Assembly: GCF_000981385.1 (NCBI RefSeq)
Contig: NZ_LATZ01000012.1
Location: 36,394 to 100,393 of the forward strand
Reading direction: 5' to 3'
DNA from: Bacillus sp. SA1-12
GTDB lineage: Bacteria; Bacillota; Bacilli; Bacillales; Bacillaceae
Length of the DNA: 64,000 bases
Shown here piece after piece: positions 61,875-64,000 of the stretch. How positions within the stretch are numbered: the stretch's first letter is position 1; the number at the start of each line of letters is the position of its first letter. The notes beneath the pieces are model-generated. The model was not told the DNA's origin. It saw only the letters and a list, made by a program, of their open reading frames with translations, and made no database searches. The position numbers and the translations under genes were made by a program.

Positions 61875-61887
61875 AATATGATATTAT
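61859..61887 (+). promoter_or_regulatory. Probable promoter of 6S RNA
   Basis: TTGAAA (61859-61864), a 17-base spacer and TATTAT (61882-61887). The start would fall near 61894, about 12 bases before the closing stem of the RNA. That is compatible with the 5'-processed precursor reported for B. subtilis 6S-1 RNA. Confidence 0.55.
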
Positions 61888-61905
61888 TTTTAAAAATAAC
61901 AGTTA

Positions 61906-62090
61906 AGTCCTGATGTGTACGTTGTACACCTAGTTTTGACCTAACATTTTTTCTACGGGAGCTTGTGTTTCTAGACAGAGTAAACGCCTCTAACTCGGAT
62001 ACTTGAGGACTTACAAACCTCTGGAATAAAGCACCCACCTGCTTAGGGCGGGCTCAAAACAAGGGAAATGGCGACGGCACAATTGGGACT
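61906..62090 (+). ncRNA. bsrA: 6S RNA (6S-1/BsrA type)
   Basis: 6S RNA mimics an open promoter and binds the sigma-A RNA polymerase. The roughly 185-base element lies between aspS and yrvM/tcdA, where B. subtilis encodes 6S-1. Ends AGTCC (61906-61910) and GGACT (62086-62090) close a long stem, extended by TGTGT / GGCACA. Characteristic segments are the CTACGGGAGCTTGTG stretch in the 5' half and GGAATAAAGCACCCACCTGC with GGGCTCAAAACAAGGG in the 3' half. The call is from position and pattern, not a covariance search. Confidence 0.85.
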
Positions 62091-62106
62091 GCTACATAAA
62101 AAACGT

Positions 62107-62190
62107 AAGGGTCTGACCCCTCTGTGGAAAACTAATAAATAGTACGTATTGTACTAGCTATTATGTCTTAAGGGGTCCGGCCCTTTTTAT
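62107..62190 (+). terminator. Family A palindromic repeat after 6S RNA
   Basis: AAGGGTCTGACCCCT faces AAGGGGTCCGGCCCTT, with AGTAC / GTACT inside and TTTTT after. It can terminate the 6S transcript. Confidence 0.7.
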
Positions 62191-62299
62191 TTGATACCAT
62201 ACTCTTGCATTTCCCTCAATGTATGGTATATTCGTTTTCAGGTAAAAATACTGTCATTATGATGGTCAAGATAATTGGAATGTAAATGGAGTGAGTTAG

Positions 62300-63070
62300 T
62301 TGCTACATCAATTTTCACGTAATGAATTAGCAATAGGAAAAGAAGGACTTGATATATTAAAAAATAGTACGGTTGCCGTTTTAGGAATTGGCGGAGTTGG
62401 GTCATTTTCAGCAGAAGCTCTTGCAAGATCAGGCGTTGGAAAATTAATTCTTGTGGATAAAGATGACGTTGATATAACAAATGTAAATAGACAAATTCAT
62501 GCGCTTCTTTCGACGGTCGGTCAGCCGAAGGTCGATTTAATGGAGGCTAGAATAAATGAAATAAATCCTGATTGTGAAGTAATATCTCTTAAAATGTTTT
62601 ATACAGAAGAAACGTACGAGCAGTTTTTTGAATATAAGATTGATTATGTAATTGATGCTTCAGATACGATTTCATATAAAATTCATTTAATGAAGGAATG
62701 TTTAAAACGTAATATTCCAATAATTTCAAGTATGGGTGCCGCAAACAAAATGGATCCAACAAGATTTCAAGTTTCAGACATTTCAAAAACTCATACGGAT
62801 CCAATTGCAAAGGTAATCCGGACACGGTTACGTAAGGAAGGAATCAAAAAGGGGATTAAAGTTGTATTCTCTGACGAAAGTCCAATCGTTATTCGGGAAG
62901 AAGTGCGCAAAGAGGTAGGGAATGATGCTGCACAAATCCGCAAGGCTAAAATGCCTCCGTCATCAAATGCTTTTGTTCCGTCTGTTGCCGGTTTAATTAT
63001 GGGTGGACACGTGGTAACTGAACTTCTAAAAGATATAAAGATCGTTCGGGTAAAAGACGAAAATAAATGA
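62300..63070 (+). CDS. tcdA: tRNA threonylcarbamoyladenosine dehydratase (TcdA/YrvM)
   Basis: An E1-like ATP-dependent enzyme that cyclises t6A to ct6A at position 37 of ANN-decoding tRNAs. It has 256 residues. The nucleotide-binding VLGIGGVGSFSAEALARSG is near residue 28 (GIGGVG at 29-34), followed by the VDKDDVDITNVNRQ segment. SMGAANKMDPTRF, ISKTHTDPIAKVIR and the C-terminal PPSSNAFVPSVAGLIMGG are conserved with B. subtilis YrvM. TTG at 62300 follows GGAGTGAG. A terminator ends the gene, and the group II intron begins right behind it. Confidence 0.95.
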   Translation: MLHQFSRNELAIGKEGLDILKNSTVAVLGIGGVGSFSAEALARSGVGKLILVDKDDVDITNVNRQIHALLSTVGQPKVDLMEARINEINPDCEVISLKMFYTEETYEQFFEYKIDYVIDASDTISYKIHLMKECLKRNIPIISSMGAANKMDPTRFQVSDISKTHTDPIAKVIRTRLRKEGIKKGIKVVFSDESPIVIREEVRKEVGNDAAQIRKAKMPPSSNAFVPSVAGLIMGGHVVTELLKDIKIVRVKDENK

Positions 63071-63080
63071 GTTACGAAAA

Positions 63081-63106
63081 AAGAGGCAACATAGCCTCTT
63101 TTTTTC
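63081..63106 (+). terminator. Terminator of tcdA; target of the group IIC intron
   Basis: AAGAGGC / GCCTCTT stem with an AACATA loop and a T-rich tail (TTTTTTTCTTT). The intron starts six bases after the T run. Confidence 0.9.
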
Positions 63107-63111
63107 TTTAA

Positions 63112-64000
63112 GTGCGCCCAGCATGGGTGTAATCTATAGGGTGAAAGTCCCGAACTGTGAAGACAGAAGTAACAGTTAGCCTAACACAAGGGTGTCTATG
63201 GTGACATGGAATCTGAAGGAAGTGAGCGGCAAACCTCCGGTCTGAGGAACACGAACTTCATATAAGGCTAGGTATCATTGGATGAGTTTGCTTAACAGAA
63301 CAAAGTCCTTTCTGTCGAAGGTGATACAGAGTAAATGAAGCAGATAGGTGGAGGGAAAGATTGCACTCTTACCTGGGGAGGTCTGATTGGAACGCCAAGT
63401 ACATTTGGTAACCTATCTAGAGATAGATAGCTGAACAATCAGAAGTCAGCAGAAGTCATAGTACCCTAATTTCTCGAGAATTAGGGGAAGGGCTGAACAA
63501 TTAGGAAGAACTAAGAACTAGGCGTAAACTTCTTATGTTGAAACAGATAATCTGAAAAGAGCTACCTAAAGGAGGATATGGTGAATTCCATGGGGGACTT
63601 TGGGAGTGTGGAGTAAGAATAACACAATTAGATTTCTACGTTCACGTCGAAAGGAAATATCAAATGTTGATAGATATGATTTTGTCACGGGAAAACTTAA
63701 TTGAAGCACTTAAGCGTGTGGAAAGGAACAAAGGAAGTCATGGCATAGATGGAATGTCCGTAAAATCCCTACGAAGACACCTCTATGAAAACTGGGATTC
63801 CCTTTGTCACTCTTTGAGAACTGGTACCTATGAACCGAACCCAGTACGTCGAATCGAAATCCCGAAACCGAACGGTGGAGTAAGATTACTAGGAATACCT
63901 ACTGTGACAGATCGTTTCATCCAACAGGCCATAGCCCAAGTGCTAACCCCACTTTTCGACCCAACATTTTCAGAACATAGTTATGGTTTCCGTCCCAAAA
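63112..64000 (+). mobile_element. Group IIC intron, 5' part (cut by the window end)
   Basis: It begins GTGCGCCCAGCATGGGTG and continues with long stretches familiar from the Oceanobacillus iheyensis group IIC intron, such as TATAGGGTGAAAGTCCCGAA, GAAGTAACAGTTAGCC, GGAATCTGAAGGAAG and GAGGAACACGAACTTCAT. The ribozyme domain I-III region runs to about 63480, and domain IV then carries the reverse transcriptase gene. The insertion point directly behind an intrinsic terminator is the known preference of class C introns. The 3' end (domains V and VI) is outside the window. Confidence 0.92.
63664..64000 (+). CDS. ltrA: Group II intron reverse transcriptase/maturase (partial)
   Basis: The open frame from ATG at 63664 to the window end gives 112 residues of the N-terminus; GAAAGGAAA lies upstream. 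RT0/RT1 segments are visible: LSRENLIEALKRVERNKGSHGIDGM, RRIEIPKPNGGVRLLGIPTV, TDRFIQQAIAQVLTP and FSEHSYGFRP. The product splices the intron RNA and copies it into DNA targets. No stop or frameshift is seen in the visible part, so the element may be active. The catalytic YADD region is beyond the window. Confidence 0.92.
   Translation, partial: MLIDMILSRENLIEALKRVERNKGSHGIDGMSVKSLRRHLYENWDSLCHSLRTGTYEPNPVRRIEIPKPNGGVRLLGIPTVTDRFIQQAIAQVLTPLFDPTFSEHSYGFRPK

Overview
The window is about 64 kb of low-GC chromosome from an endospore-forming member of the Bacillaceae. It carries spoVID, spoIIB, spoIVFA/FB, spo0B, safA/coxA, bofC and spoVB. Gene order closely follows the Bacillus subtilis block from spoVID to yrvM. 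Differences from B. subtilis 168 show it is another species: an RNase G (rng) gene, a membrane diguanylate cyclase between folC and comC, a cation-efflux gene after secDF, a much enlarged safA, and many dispersed intergenic repeats. Almost all genes run on the + strand; the exceptions are niaR-nifS, yrzE, spoVB, the amidase and a few small or secreted-protein genes.

Layout. 0-12.4 kb: spoVID-ysxE, a small membrane protein, T-box-controlled valS, folC, a GAF/GGDEF cyclase, comC, spoIIB and maf. 12.5-13.2 kb: radC, broken by a nonsense codon and a 1-nt frameshift. 13.4-19.6 kb: mreBCD-minCD (shape and division-site selection) and spoIVFA-spoIVFB (pro-sigma-K processing). 19.7-24.3 kb: rng, the L21 leader with rplU-prp-rpmA, then spo0B-obg. 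24.7-31.7 kb: pheB-pheA, then the NAD block, with niaR and nifS facing away from nadB-nadC-nadA. 31.8-37.1 kb: a secreted protein of unknown role, safA-coxA (spore coat/cortex), two tiny orphans and bofC. 37.3-48.4 kb: ruvAB, a DUF2905 protein, queA-tgt-yajC, yrzE, yrbG, spoVB, comN and secDF. 48.6-55.9 kb: CDF transporter, LapA-like protein, recJ-apt, relA and dtd. 56-63.1 kb: SH3b/amidase_3 wall hydrolase, a 57-aa protein, T-box-controlled hisS-aspS, 6S RNA and the yrvM/tcdA dehydratase. 63.1 kb to the end: the 5' part of a group IIC intron with its reverse transcriptase, inserted directly behind the tcdA terminator and cut off by the window edge.

How the genes work together. Many serve sporulation at successive stages: Spo0B in the phosphorelay, SpoIIB in engulfment, SpoIVFA/FB and BofC in the sigma-K checkpoint, SpoVB in cortex synthesis, and SpoVID/SafA/CoxA/YsxE in coat assembly. 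Three of these operons have sigma-E-like promoters of identical geometry. Translation is the second theme: valS, hisS, aspS, dtd, L21, L27 and its processing protease Prp, queA/tgt and tcdA tRNA modification, and RelA.

Regulation visible in the DNA includes two T-boxes, the L21 leader, a NiaR-type operator, 6S RNA and many intrinsic terminators. The intergenic DNA holds at least four families of dispersed palindromic repeats, one of which supplies the probable terminators of several operons. No tRNA, rRNA, CRISPR array or prophage was seen. I found no clearly new multi-gene system. The most unusual signals are the two alternative hairpins over the rng start, the modular terminator repeats, the safA repeat expansion, the radC lesions and the intron site.
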